Position numbers and translations under genes: made by a program. The notes below the pieces were generated by a model. That model did not search any database. It had not been told where the DNA came from and saw nothing but the letters and a program-made list of their open reading frames with translations. From contig NZ_SDPO01000003.1 in NCBI RefSeq assembly GCF_004134865.1, positions 496,001 through 560,000 of the forward strand: a stretch of DNA of 64,000 nt, in the 5' to 3' direction. Below, one piece after another: positions 44,898 to 53,049 of the stretch (position 1 is the stretch's first letter; every line of letters begins with the position of its first letter). This stretch comes from Agromyces fucosus (GTDB lineage Bacteria > Actinomycetota > Actinomycetes > Actinomycetales > Microbacteriaceae).

Positions 44898-47099
44898 CTA
44901 CTCGGTGGTCGCGGTGCCCACGGCCTCGGCCGACTGCGGCCAGTGGTGGAACCATCCGGCCCAGATCTCCGCGCGCCGGCCCTTCGGGCGGAGGAGCGCT
45001 CGGCGCGCAGCGAGGTCCTTCGTGAACTCCTCGGTGGCGACCGCGTCGCGGAGCTTCATCGGCGTGGGAACTCGGGCCGCCGCCAGCGTGTTCGCTTCGG
45101 GGTTGTCGGTCCGCGCTGCCACGATCACGGGAACCGGCGCGTAGAGCGGCTCGACGAAGACGAAGATCGCGATGATCAGGAGCGCCACGGCACTCACCAG
45201 CAGCCATTCGAGCGGCGGCCGGCTCCACGCGGCGATCGCGAGCCACACGCAGGCGAAGGCGCCGAAGACGTAGGCCGCACGCGGGATCGAACTCAGCACG
45301 AGCCAGTGCCGGGGCTCGATCGGGCACCGGTCCCACTCGCGCGAGCGCCGAGTGACCGTCGAGAGGCGCTGGTTCAACCAGATGAGCACGGCGAGCGTGA
45401 AGCCCGAGGCGACGAGCCAGCTCCACGGGTTCAGGCCCTCGGGATCGGTCACGAACGAGGCCGCTGCGATCGTGGCGGGCACGGCCTCCGCGACATCCCG
45501 ACCGCCCGGGAAGATGCCGATCAGGAAGCCGATCGCACCGGCGATCCAGCTCGCGAGCGTCGCGAACGCGGCGTAGACGCCCGGCAGGCCGGGCAGGATC
45601 GCGGCGATCACGACGGCCGCGAGCATGTTGATGCCGAGCGACTTCTTGTCGATGACCGAGAGCAGGTTCTCGACCTGCGCGACCGCGACCGGGGCCTTCG
45701 GGAAGTCGGGTCCAAGCAGGTGCCGTGCGGTGGGCTCGACCACCTGGATCGTGTTCTGGAAGTAGACGGAGTGGTCGAGGAAGGGCTGGCTCGTGTTGTG
45801 CACGGCGTGCTCCTCGGGCCCCGTCGAGGTGGAGTCTCCGGGGAAGTAGGCGTTCCGCCACCGTTCGCGACGCCCCGGTGCGGTATCGGCGATGGGGCCC
45901 GCGGAGAACGGGTCCCAGATCGCCCAGTAGTTCGCCCAGTCCACCCTGCCGTCAGCGCCGGCGGCCCGGTTGCGAGCGAGCCAGTCCGACACCGGCGCGT
46001 ACTCGTCGGGGCGGCCGAGCCAACGGTCGCGCCCGAGCAGCACCACCGCGGCCCCGACGGTGGAGAGGCGGCTGACGTTGAAGTCGCTCGGGGTCAGCTC
46101 CTCGAAGAGCGCGAGCGTCGCGACCGCGGCGCCCTGCGAGTGCGCGAAGAGCTGCACGTCGCCGTCGTCGCCGACGAGTTCCTTGGCGCGGGCGAGGGCG
46201 TCGCGCACGACGAGCCGCATGGCCGAGGCGCGCACGGGACGCTCCTTCCACGCGGCGACATCCCCGATCGACTCGATAATGCCGTCGATGAATCCCTGGG
46301 CCACCTTCTTGAACCACGGGATGAGCAGGAGCGGGCTGATGAGCGGCAGGATCGGGGTCAGCACCGTGGCGAGCAGCACGAGGAACAGCCAGATGACGGC
46401 GAAGGCGATCGTGCAGACCACGAGACGCACGCTGTCGATCGCGAGATCGACGAGCTTCGGGAGCTTGCGGGACGCCCCCGGCGCCTTCTTCCAGTGCTGC
46501 ACGAGGGTGTACCAGGGGACGAGCACCATGGTGCCGACGAAGAGGTCGAGGATGCGCCAGATCATGCGCCACATGAAGACGACGGCCCACTGGAAGATCT
46601 GGCCGCGACTCATCGGCACGAAGGATTCCGACCAGCGAGCCTCGATGATGGCGATCCTCTGCACGACGTCGTCGGCCTCGCCGGCGGGTCTGCCCGATGC
46701 CTGAGCGAGTGGTCCGGGGGAGCGCACCGTCGCCGTGATGATCGGCAGGTCGCCCGAGAGGTCGGACTCGAGGATCGCGACGCCGTGCCGCTCGTCGGCG
46801 CCGATCACCCGGTCGCGGGCCAGCCAGTCCATGCGGGCGAGCAGCGGCTCGGCCCACTCGAGCAGGATCTGGCTTCGATACGCGTTGCCCATGCCGTGCA
46901 CGACGACGAGCGCGCGGTCGAAGGCAACGGCTCCGGATGGCGCGGCACGGCGTCCGGCCGTCGAATCGGCGGTGCCGGGCGCTCGGTCGGGGGTGCCGTC
47001 GGCGCTGGCGTCGTCAGCGTCGTCGACGGCGTCGAGGTCGGCGTCCGTCGGCGGCGGGGCTGCTGACTCGTCGGGCGTGGGGCTGGGTGCGATCCGCAT
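44898..47099 (-). CDS. large membrane protein with alpha/beta-hydrolase (lipase-like) motifs
   Basis: A 733-residue protein. A disordered acidic N-terminus (about 1-60) is followed by RALVVVHGMGNAYRSQ, a beta-strand/HGxG-like oxyanion region. Hydrophobic segments (about 165-275: QWAVVFMWRMIWRI, MVLVPWYTLV, LVVCTIAFAVIWLFLVLL, LISPLLLIPWF) come next, then LFAHSQGAAVATLALF, a HSQG nucleophile elbow. A third membrane-rich region lies near 480-640. Thus a hydrolase fold appears interrupted by membrane helices. Start follows GAGGAG. It could be a membrane lipase/esterase; the acid and His of the triad cannot be assigned safely. Convergent with DUF1353. Confidence 0.8.
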   Translation of the reverse strand: MRIAPSPTPDESAAPPPTDADLDAVDDADDASADGTPDRAPGTADSTAGRRAAPSGAVAFDRALVVVHGMGNAYRSQILLEWAEPLLARMDWLARDRVIGADERHGVAILESDLSGDLPIITATVRSPGPLAQASGRPAGEADDVVQRIAIIEARWSESFVPMSRGQIFQWAVVFMWRMIWRILDLFVGTMVLVPWYTLVQHWKKAPGASRKLPKLVDLAIDSVRLVVCTIAFAVIWLFLVLLATVLTPILPLISPLLLIPWFKKVAQGFIDGIIESIGDVAAWKERPVRASAMRLVVRDALARAKELVGDDGDVQLFAHSQGAAVATLALFEELTPSDFNVSRLSTVGAAVVLLGRDRWLGRPDEYAPVSDWLARNRAAGADGRVDWANYWAIWDPFSAGPIADTAPGRRERWRNAYFPGDSTSTGPEEHAVHNTSQPFLDHSVYFQNTIQVVEPTARHLLGPDFPKAPVAVAQVENLLSVIDKKSLGINMLAAVVIAAILPGLPGVYAAFATLASWIAGAIGFLIGIFPGGRDVAEAVPATIAAASFVTDPEGLNPWSWLVASGFTLAVLIWLNQRLSTVTRRSREWDRCPIEPRHWLVLSSIPRAAYVFGAFACVWLAIAAWSRPPLEWLLVSAVALLIIAIFVFVEPLYAPVPVIVAARTDNPEANTLAAARVPTPMKLRDAVATEEFTKDLAARRALLRPKGRRAEIWAGWFHHWPQSAEAVGTATTE

Positions 47100-47183
47100 G
47101 GATTCTCCTCGAGCGAGTGCGTCTCAGCGAACGCTAGCGGCTCGACCGGCCCCGTGTCGCCTGTGCCGTCGCGGAGGTGCAGG

Positions 47184-47513
47184 TCAGTGCGGGCCCTGAG
47201 CCTCCTGCGTCTCCCGGGCTGCCAGTACCTGCACACGGCGCCGGCGCATCGCGGCGTAGACGCCGAGCAAGCGCGGCACCACGACGTATACGGCGAGCGG
47301 CACGACCACCAGGGTCAGTGCGAAGGCGCGGAGCACGGGATGCCACGACTCGGAGACCGGTCCGATGAGGATCATGCCGATGGCGACGAGGGGGAAGATC
47401 GCGAGCCAGGTGATGACGGCGCGCACGTGGATCGACGGCGGGGCGAGGGGAACGGCCGGGGCCGATGCGGTCGTGACGGGACTGGGGGCGCTGCTGCCGA
47501 CGCTGTTGCTCAT
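47184..47513 (-). CDS. small membrane protein divergent from TetR
   Basis: A 109-residue protein with a Ser/Ala/Pro N-terminus and two membrane segments (VITWLAIFPLVAIGMILIG and FALTLVVVPLAVYVVVPRL), ending in a basic cytoplasmic tail (YAAMRRRRVQ). ATG 47513 follows GGAGGAA. It resembles DUF2798-like two-helix membrane proteins that often sit beside TetR genes; assignment is tentative. The operator-rich gap to the TetR gene implies TetR control. Confidence 0.82.
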   Translation of the reverse strand: MSNSVGSSAPSPVTTASAPAVPLAPPSIHVRAVITWLAIFPLVAIGMILIGPVSESWHPVLRAFALTLVVVPLAVYVVVPRLLGVYAAMRRRRVQVLAARETQEAQGPH

Positions 47514-47528
47514 GGTGATTCCTCCGTG

Positions 47529-47592
47529 TTTCCAACTGAATGGTTGCAATTGAACCACACGAGATCAGTATCCACAACTGTTCAGTTGGAAA
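47529..47592. promoter_or_regulatory. operator cluster between membrane protein and TetR genes
   Basis: TTTCCAACTGAA (47529-47540) and TTCAGTTGGAAA (47581-47592) are exact inverted repeats. Within them are CAACTGAATGGTTG (47533-47546), TGGTT-N7-AACCA (47541-47557) and the perfect palindrome CAACTG-TT-CAGTTG (47575-47588). These are good TetR sites. Confidence 0.72.
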
Positions 47593-47597
47593 TTTGC

Positions 47598-47603
47598 TAG
47601 AGT
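47598..47603 (+). promoter_or_regulatory. -10 box for a leaderless TetR mRNA
   Basis: TAGAGT ends 6 nt before the TetR ATG, with no Shine-Dalgarno. The palindrome at 47575-47588 would cover the -35, giving autorepression. Confidence 0.5.
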
Positions 47604-47609
47604 GGCAAC

Positions 47610-48203
47610 ATGGCCTGGGACGTCGAGCGCACGAAACGGCTCCTGCTCGACGCCGCGACCGCGGAGTTCAGCGAGCACGGGTTCGCCGGTGCCCGCATCG
47701 ATCGCATCGCGGCGAACGCCGGCGTCAACAAGGAGCGCATCTACCAGTACTTCGGCAAGAAGCACGAGCTCTTCGCCACCGTGCTCGCCACGCAGTTGCG
47801 CAGCACGATGGACGCCGTCCCGATGACCGGCGAGGGCCCGGCCGCGGCGGGCGACTACGCGGGGCGGCTCTTCGATCACCACGTCGCCGAGGCGACGATC
47901 CCGCGCCTGGTCTTCTGGGAGGGTCTCGAGCGCGGCGAGAGCGCGGCCGTCGATGCCGCACGCGCCGAGTACCACCGCGTGAAGGTCGAGGGGTTCCAGC
48001 GGCTCCTGCCCGGCCTCGATCGGACCCAGGCGGCCGAGCTCCTCCTCACGATCGTCACGCTCGTGAACGCCTGGCCCGTGCTCGGCCACCTCGACGAGCT
48101 GCTCGTCGGAACCGGCGAGGCATCGGCGGCCCGACGCGCGGCGCGCCGCGCCTCGATCGTGCAGACGGTCGAACTCCTCGCCGAGGCGGCGCAGCGGGCG
48201 TAG
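47610..48203 (+). CDS. TetR family transcriptional regulator
   Basis: A 197-residue repressor. The N-terminal HTH is clear: RLLLDAATAEFSEHGFAGARIDRIAANAGVNKERIYQYFGKKHELF. The C-terminal ligand domain includes a TetR_C-like region (FWEGLERGESAAVD, LLLTIVTLVNAWPVLGHL). It probably represses the divergent membrane protein and itself through the CAACTG-type palindromes. Ligand unknown. Confidence 0.93.
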   Translation: MAWDVERTKRLLLDAATAEFSEHGFAGARIDRIAANAGVNKERIYQYFGKKHELFATVLATQLRSTMDAVPMTGEGPAAAGDYAGRLFDHHVAEATIPRLVFWEGLERGESAAVDAARAEYHRVKVEGFQRLLPGLDRTQAAELLLTIVTLVNAWPVLGHLDELLVGTGEASAARRAARRASIVQTVELLAEAAQRA

Positions 48204-48449
48204 ACCGTGCGGGCACGGGCCGCCGAGATCAGGGCGGAGTTCAGGGATAACCCTGATCCGCGGCATCCGGTGCCGCTCGTACTGTGAGTAGCGATCGCCG
48301 CTCCGCGAACCGCAGGGGGAACTGTCACCGCGGAGTGGTCGATCGGATAGCCGGTCAGCACCGAGTCCCGAACACGACGTGCAGGCCGGCTTCCCCCGTT
48401 TCGGGGCACGGGCGGGTTGCGAAGGCAGCCGGCAGAGAAGGGCAGGGCG
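48204..48449 (+). other. structured GC-rich leader before the LGFP gene
   Basis: No gene is supported. The stretch holds a CCCCG-TTT-CGGGG hairpin (48394-48406), paired CCGG segments near 48346 and 48384, and a GAAGGG ribosome site. Structured leaders in front of cell-wall genes in actinobacteria are sometimes c-di-AMP riboswitches; I cannot fit the consensus here. Confidence 0.3.
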
Positions 48450-49193
48450 ATGACCGAACGGATGATGCACCTCAGCCGGCATCGCGACGCCGCACCCGCG
48501 CGGGGCGAGGTGCGCTCCGCGCACGTCGACCGTGCGCGGAGCTGGAGCGACTTCCGCACCGCGGTGCGCTACGACCCCGCGAACCAGCTCCTCCTCGCCG
48601 TGCCGGCGATCAGCGCGAAGCGCGCCGAGCACGCCTGGCTCGGCGAGGCGACGGCGCCGCACACGCGCCTCGGCGAGGGCGAGATGTACCGACGCGAGTT
48701 CGAGCGCGGCTCCGTCTACTGGTCGGCGCGAACCGGCGCCCACGAGGTGCACGGGCCGATCGCCGAGCACTGGCAGGGCGTGGGCGGCGAGACGTCGTTC
48801 CTCGGCTTCCCGACGACCGACGAACAGCCGCTCGCCGCCTCGGAGTTCGGCGGACGACTCCCCGGCGGGTTCGCGCACTTCGAGGGCGGGTCGATCTACT
48901 GGACCCCGGCCCACGGGCCCGCGATCGTGTTCGGCATGGTGCGCGACATCTGGGCACTGCTCGGGTGGGAGCGTTCGGCGCTCGGCCTGCCCGTGCAGGA
49001 CGTCGACCTCGTGCCCGCGACCGGCGTGCTCCGCGGCGTCTTCGAGCACGGCACGGTGGAGTGGTCGTCGTCGACCGGCCCCGTCGTGGTCATCGATCCG
49101 TCGGGCGACGATCCCGATGCGGTCGGCGCACTCGACGCCGTCGATGAGGACACGCTCGACCGGCTCCGCTCGGACTTCGCGCCCGAGGCCTGA
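48450..49193 (+). CDS. LGFP-repeat protein
   Basis: A 247-residue protein with several LGFP-type repeats: AWLGEATAP (about 62-70), TSFLGFPTTDEQ (116-125) and ALGLPVQDV (177-185), each followed by an aromatic/Gly segment such as FEGGSIYWTP or FERGSVYWSA. LGFP modules in actinobacterial enzymes and S-layer proteins are thought to bind cell-wall components. No signal peptide is seen at ATG 48450 (MTERMMHLSRHRD), which is odd for this domain; an in-frame start at 48417 does not add one. C-terminus acidic. Function uncertain. Confidence 0.82.
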   Translation: MTERMMHLSRHRDAAPARGEVRSAHVDRARSWSDFRTAVRYDPANQLLLAVPAISAKRAEHAWLGEATAPHTRLGEGEMYRREFERGSVYWSARTGAHEVHGPIAEHWQGVGGETSFLGFPTTDEQPLAASEFGGRLPGGFAHFEGGSIYWTPAHGPAIVFGMVRDIWALLGWERSALGLPVQDVDLVPATGVLRGVFEHGTVEWSSSTGPVVVIDPSGDDPDAVGALDAVDEDTLDRLRSDFAPEA

Positions 49194-49225
49194 CCGCCCG
49201 AGGCCCGGCAGGGCGCGGCATCCGC

Positions 49226-49285
49226 GGACCACTCGTGTCGCACGGGACCATGGATATCCGGGGTCCCGTGCGACACGAAGGGTCC
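49226..49285. repeat. long inverted repeat, family A, copy 2
   Basis: TCGTGTCGCACGGGACC (49233-49249) pairs exactly with GGTCCCGTGCGACACGA (49262-49278); outer GGACC/GGTCC extend it. The centre holds the palindrome GGATATCC (49252-49259). The arms match the repeat at 40088-40158. Confidence 0.9.
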
Positions 49286-49331
49286 CGACCGGCCCACGGG
49301 TGCGTGCTCGGCGACGTGACAGACTCGACGG

Positions 49332-51866
49332 GTGACCCCGACCCTGCCTGAGCTCGCGCCGAGCCCGTACGACGCCGACGAGATGTACCTCGCCTTCGTC
49401 GACTGGGCAGAGGGCCGGGACCTCTCGCTCTATCCCGCGCAGGACGAGGCGATCGTCGAGATCGTCTCCGGAGCGAACGTCATCCTCTCCACCCCCACGG
49501 GCACCGGCAAGTCGCTCGTGGCCGTCGCGGCCCACGCGGCATCCCTCGCCCGCGGCGGGCGCAGCTACTACACGGCGCCCATCAAGGCCCTCGTCTCCGA
49601 GAAGTTCTTCCAGCTCGTCGAGGTCTTCGGCGCGATGAACGTCGGCATGGTGACCGGCGACAGCTCGGTCAACCCGGATGCCCCGATCATCTGCTGCACC
49701 GCCGAGATCCTCGCGAACCTGGCACTGCGGCACGGGCCCGACGCCGACGTCGACCAGGTCGTCATGGACGAGTTCCACTACTACGGCGACCCCGACCGCG
49801 GCTGGGCCTGGCAGGTGCCGCTGCTCACGCTGCACCGGGCGCAGTTCGTGCTCATGTCGGCGACGCTCGGCGACGTCACCGCGATCGCCGTCGACCTGAA
49901 ACGGCGCACGGGCCGTGAGACCGCACTCGTCACCGGCGTCGACCGCCCGGTGCCCCTGCACTTCTCGTACGCGAAGACCCCTGTGCAGGAGACGGTCGAG
50001 GAGCTCATCGAGACGCGCCAGGCCCCCGTCTACATCGTGCACTTTTCGCAGGCCGCGGCGATGGAGCGGGCGCAGGCTCTCTCGTCGATCCGCGTGGTCA
50101 CGCGCGAGCAGCGCGACGAGATCGCCGAGGCGCTCGGCGGGTTCCGCTTCAACACCGCCTTCGGCAAGACCCTCTCGCGACTCGTGCGCGCGGGTATCGG
50201 CGTGCACCACGCCGGCATGCTGCCGCGGTACCGGCGGCTCGTCGAGACGCTCGCGCAGCGTGGGCTGCTGCGCGTCATCTGCGGCACCGACACGCTCGGC
50301 GTCGGCATCAACGTGCCGATCCGCACGGTGCTCATCACCGCGCTCGCCAAGTTCGACGGACAGCGGATGCGCCAGCTCACGGCGCGCGAATTCCACCAGG
50401 TCGCGGGGCGGGCGGGGCGGGCCGGCTACGACACCGCCGGCACGGTCGTCGTGCTCGCGCCCGAGCACGAGATCGAGAACGAGGCATCCGTCCGCAAGGC
50501 GGGCGACGACCCGAAGAAGCTCAAGAAGATCGTGCGCAAGAAGGCGCCGGCGGGTCAGATCACGTGGGGCGAGGCCTCGTACGAGCGACTCGTCGCGGCG
50601 GAGCCCGAGCCGCTCGTGCCGCAACTGAAGCTCACCGCGGCGATGCTGATCAACGTGATCGCCCGCGGGGGAGATGTGATCGGCGACATCCGCTCGCTCG
50701 TCTTCGACAACCACGAACCGCGTGCGCGGAAGTTCGAGCTCGCGCGCCGCGCGCTCGAGATCTTCCGCACCCTGCGTGACGCCGGCGTCGCCGAGCTGCT
50801 GCCGCCGTCGGGTGGGGGACTGCCGATCGTGCGACTCACGGTCGACCTGCAGCCGAACTTCGCGCTGAATCAGCCGCTGTCGCCGTTCGCGCTCGCCGCG
50901 ATCGAGCTGCTCGATCCCGAGGCCACTGCAGAGAACGGCGTCGGCACCGGCCACTACGCGCTCGACGTCGTGAGCGTCATCGAGTCGACCCTCGACGACC
51001 CGCGCCCGATCCTCTCCCAGCAGCAGTTCAAGGCGCGCGGCGAGGCGATCGGCCGCATGAAGCAGGACGGCATCGAGTACGACGAGCGCATGGAGCTCGT
51101 CGAGCTCGTCACCTGGCCGAAGCCGCTCGACGAACTGCTCGCCCAGTCGTTCGAGGTCTTCGCGTCCAGCCAGCCGTGGGTGCGCGATTTCGAGCTCTCG
51201 CCGAAGTCGGTCGTGCGCGACATGTTCGAACGCAGCATGTCGTTCGGAGAATACGTCGGCTTCTACCAGCTCGCGCGTAGCGAGGGCCTCGTGCTGCGCT
51301 ACCTCTCCGACGCATTCAGGGCGATCCGCCAGACGGTGCCGACCGAGGCGAAGAACGAGGAGCTGCTCGACATCATCGAGTGGCTCGGCGAACTCGTGCG
51401 CCAGGTCGACTCGAGCCTCGTCGACGAGTGGAACGAGCTCATCGACCCCACCGCGCACCTCCCTGAAGACGAGGTCGCGGTCGTGCCGCCGGCCCCGCCG
51501 TCGGTCGTGACCAATCGCCGCGCCTTCACCGTGCTCGTGCGCAACGAGCTCTTCCGCCGCGTGCAGCTCGCGGCCCTCGAGCGCGACGACGACCTCGCCG
51601 AGCTCGACCCCGAGGCGGGCTGGGCCGACGCCCTCGACCGGTACTACGCCGAGCACGACGAGATCGGCACCGGGCCCGCGGCCCGATCGCCGCGACTGGT
51701 CGCGATCGACGAGTCGGATGCCGCGGGCGGCACGTGGCGCGTCGAGCAGACGATCGACGACCCCGCGGGCGACCACGACTGGCGCATCCGTGCCGAGGTC
51801 GACCTCGACGCCTCGGCCGAAGAGGGCGCGGCGGTCGTGCGCGTCACCGAGGTCGTGCGACTATAG
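49332..51866 (+). CDS. Ski2-like DEAD/DEAH-box helicase with DUF3516 region
   Basis: An 844-residue superfamily-2 helicase. Walker A TPTGTGKS with Lys60, motif II DEFH (146-149), motif III SAT, and C-terminal motifs GVHHAGMLPRYRR, GTDTLGVGINVPIRTV and QVAGRAGRAGYD. The remaining 400 residues match the DUF3516-type helical region (DEWNELIDPTAHLPEDE). Mtr4/Ski2 relatives unwind RNA for decay; the bacterial enzyme's substrate is not established. GTG 49332 lies 6 nt after CAGACT with no Shine-Dalgarno, so it may be leaderless. It stands alone. Confidence 0.92.
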   Translation: MTPTLPELAPSPYDADEMYLAFVDWAEGRDLSLYPAQDEAIVEIVSGANVILSTPTGTGKSLVAVAAHAASLARGGRSYYTAPIKALVSEKFFQLVEVFGAMNVGMVTGDSSVNPDAPIICCTAEILANLALRHGPDADVDQVVMDEFHYYGDPDRGWAWQVPLLTLHRAQFVLMSATLGDVTAIAVDLKRRTGRETALVTGVDRPVPLHFSYAKTPVQETVEELIETRQAPVYIVHFSQAAAMERAQALSSIRVVTREQRDEIAEALGGFRFNTAFGKTLSRLVRAGIGVHHAGMLPRYRRLVETLAQRGLLRVICGTDTLGVGINVPIRTVLITALAKFDGQRMRQLTAREFHQVAGRAGRAGYDTAGTVVVLAPEHEIENEASVRKAGDDPKKLKKIVRKKAPAGQITWGEASYERLVAAEPEPLVPQLKLTAAMLINVIARGGDVIGDIRSLVFDNHEPRARKFELARRALEIFRTLRDAGVAELLPPSGGGLPIVRLTVDLQPNFALNQPLSPFALAAIELLDPEATAENGVGTGHYALDVVSVIESTLDDPRPILSQQQFKARGEAIGRMKQDGIEYDERMELVELVTWPKPLDELLAQSFEVFASSQPWVRDFELSPKSVVRDMFERSMSFGEYVGFYQLARSEGLVLRYLSDAFRAIRQTVPTEAKNEELLDIIEWLGELVRQVDSSLVDEWNELIDPTAHLPEDEVAVVPPAPPSVVTNRRAFTVLVRNELFRRVQLAALERDDDLAELDPEAGWADALDRYYAEHDEIGTGPAARSPRLVAIDESDAAGGTWRVEQTIDDPAGDHDWRIRAEVDLDASAEEGAAVVRVTEVVRL

Positions 51867-51906
51867 CGGCGCGTCGTCCTCCGGCGGGTCACGCTCCGCC
51901 GCCGCG

Positions 51907-52851
51907 TCACGCGACCGCGAGCATGGCCGCCGAGGCCAGCGCGAGCACGAGCCCGGCCCACTGCACCGGTGCGATGCGCTCCTTCAGCACGATCGCCGCG
52001 AGCAGGATCGTGCCGGCCGGGTACATCGCGCCGAGCACGGCGGCGATCGCGAGCTCGCCGGCGCGGATGCCGAAGAGGATGAGGGCGTTCGCGGCCGCGT
52101 TCACGAGTCCGCCGACGACGGCGAGACGGATGCCGCGTGCCCGGTCCCGAGCGACGATGGCGGTGTCCGCCGGTTCGTCGGCCCGCGGCATCCGGGGCCG
52201 CTTCGCCCGCATGCGGAGTGCCAGCCCGCCGACCAGGGCGAACATGACGGCCGCGGTGACGGCGCTGTTGACCGCGAGGGGCGCGAGGCCGCTCTCATCG
52301 GAGGTCCGGTCGATGAGGATGAAGAACGCGCCGATCGCAGTGCCGGATCCGAGACCCATGACGATGCCCGTGATGCTCGGCCTGACGGCGCCGCGCTCGG
52401 GCACGAAGCCGACGAGCACGACCGCGACGAGCGCGAGCCCGAGCGCCCACGGCGCGAGCGGACCGAGCCGCGCGCCGGTCGCGAGCCCCCAGAGCATCGG
52501 CACGATCGCGGAGACCACGGCGGTGAGCGGCGACAGGATCGACATCGGGCCGATCGCGAGGCAGGCGTAGAGCAGGCCGATGGCGACCGCCCCCGCGACA
52601 CCGGCCGCAGCGCCCCACCAGAGGTCGGCGACGGTCCACGCCCCACCCGACAGCGGGGTCGCGACGGCAAGGCCGATGAATCCGGCGAGCGCGGCGACCG
52701 CGGTGGCGAACACGGCGCCGATGCGTTTCGCGGCGATCCCGCCGAGGAAGTCCGCCGCCCCGAACACGAATGCTCCGGTGAGCGAGAGGACGGCGGTGAG
52801 CATGGTGCTGCCCAGCGTATCCGGCATGAGCGGGAGGCCCGATCTGCTCAT
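51907..52851 (-). CDS. EamA/DMT family transporter
   Basis: A 314-residue membrane protein with about ten hydrophobic segments in two EamA halves (TGAFVFGAADFLGGIAAKRIG; LVGGLVNAAANALILFGIRAG), and the C-terminal motif GAMYPAGTILLAAIVLKERI typical of EamA. The central loop is Arg-rich. Start is uncertain: ATG 52851, 52827 or 52803, none with a clear ribosome site. Substrate unknown; many such proteins export amino acids or metabolites. It diverges from the nuclease gene. Confidence 0.88.
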   Translation of the reverse strand: MSRSGLPLMPDTLGSTMLTAVLSLTGAFVFGAADFLGGIAAKRIGAVFATAVAALAGFIGLAVATPLSGGAWTVADLWWGAAAGVAGAVAIGLLYACLAIGPMSILSPLTAVVSAIVPMLWGLATGARLGPLAPWALGLALVAVVLVGFVPERGAVRPSITGIVMGLGSGTAIGAFFILIDRTSDESGLAPLAVNSAVTAAVMFALVGGLALRMRAKRPRMPRADEPADTAIVARDRARGIRLAVVGGLVNAAANALILFGIRAGELAIAAVLGAMYPAGTILLAAIVLKERIAPVQWAGLVLALASAAMLAVA

Positions 52852-52939
52852 GCGTGCGACTGCCGTCCGGTGATCTGCTCATTTGAGCAGCGCGTGTGAA
52901 TTCCGCGTGAAATCAGGGCGAGCGGGTGAGGTGAACCCC

Positions 52940-52968
52940 TTGGCAGCGGCACCGCACAGTCTTATGCT
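52940..52968 (+). promoter_or_regulatory. promoter of the secreted nuclease/nucleotidase gene
   Basis: TTGGCA (52940-52945), 17 nt, TATGCT (52963-52968), about 80 nt before the start. A good housekeeping-type promoter. Confidence 0.7.
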
Positions 52969-53049
52969 TCGGAACAATCGTCCCGCCGCCGGCGTGCTCG
53001 CAGCAGCGTCGAATCCGAGGTGGGGTGTGGTCGTTCGATGAGGAGAGTC

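Noticed and set aside
49226-49285. Family A inverted repeat considered as a plain terminator
   Set aside because: It has no T-tract, lies 32 nt past a stop, and its arms recur at 40088-40158 in a different context, so a dispersed repeat is the better description.
47565-51776. A 1403-residue reverse-strand open frame
   Set aside because: It lies opposite TetR, LGFP and the helicase, whose motifs are intact, and crosses several intergenic regions.
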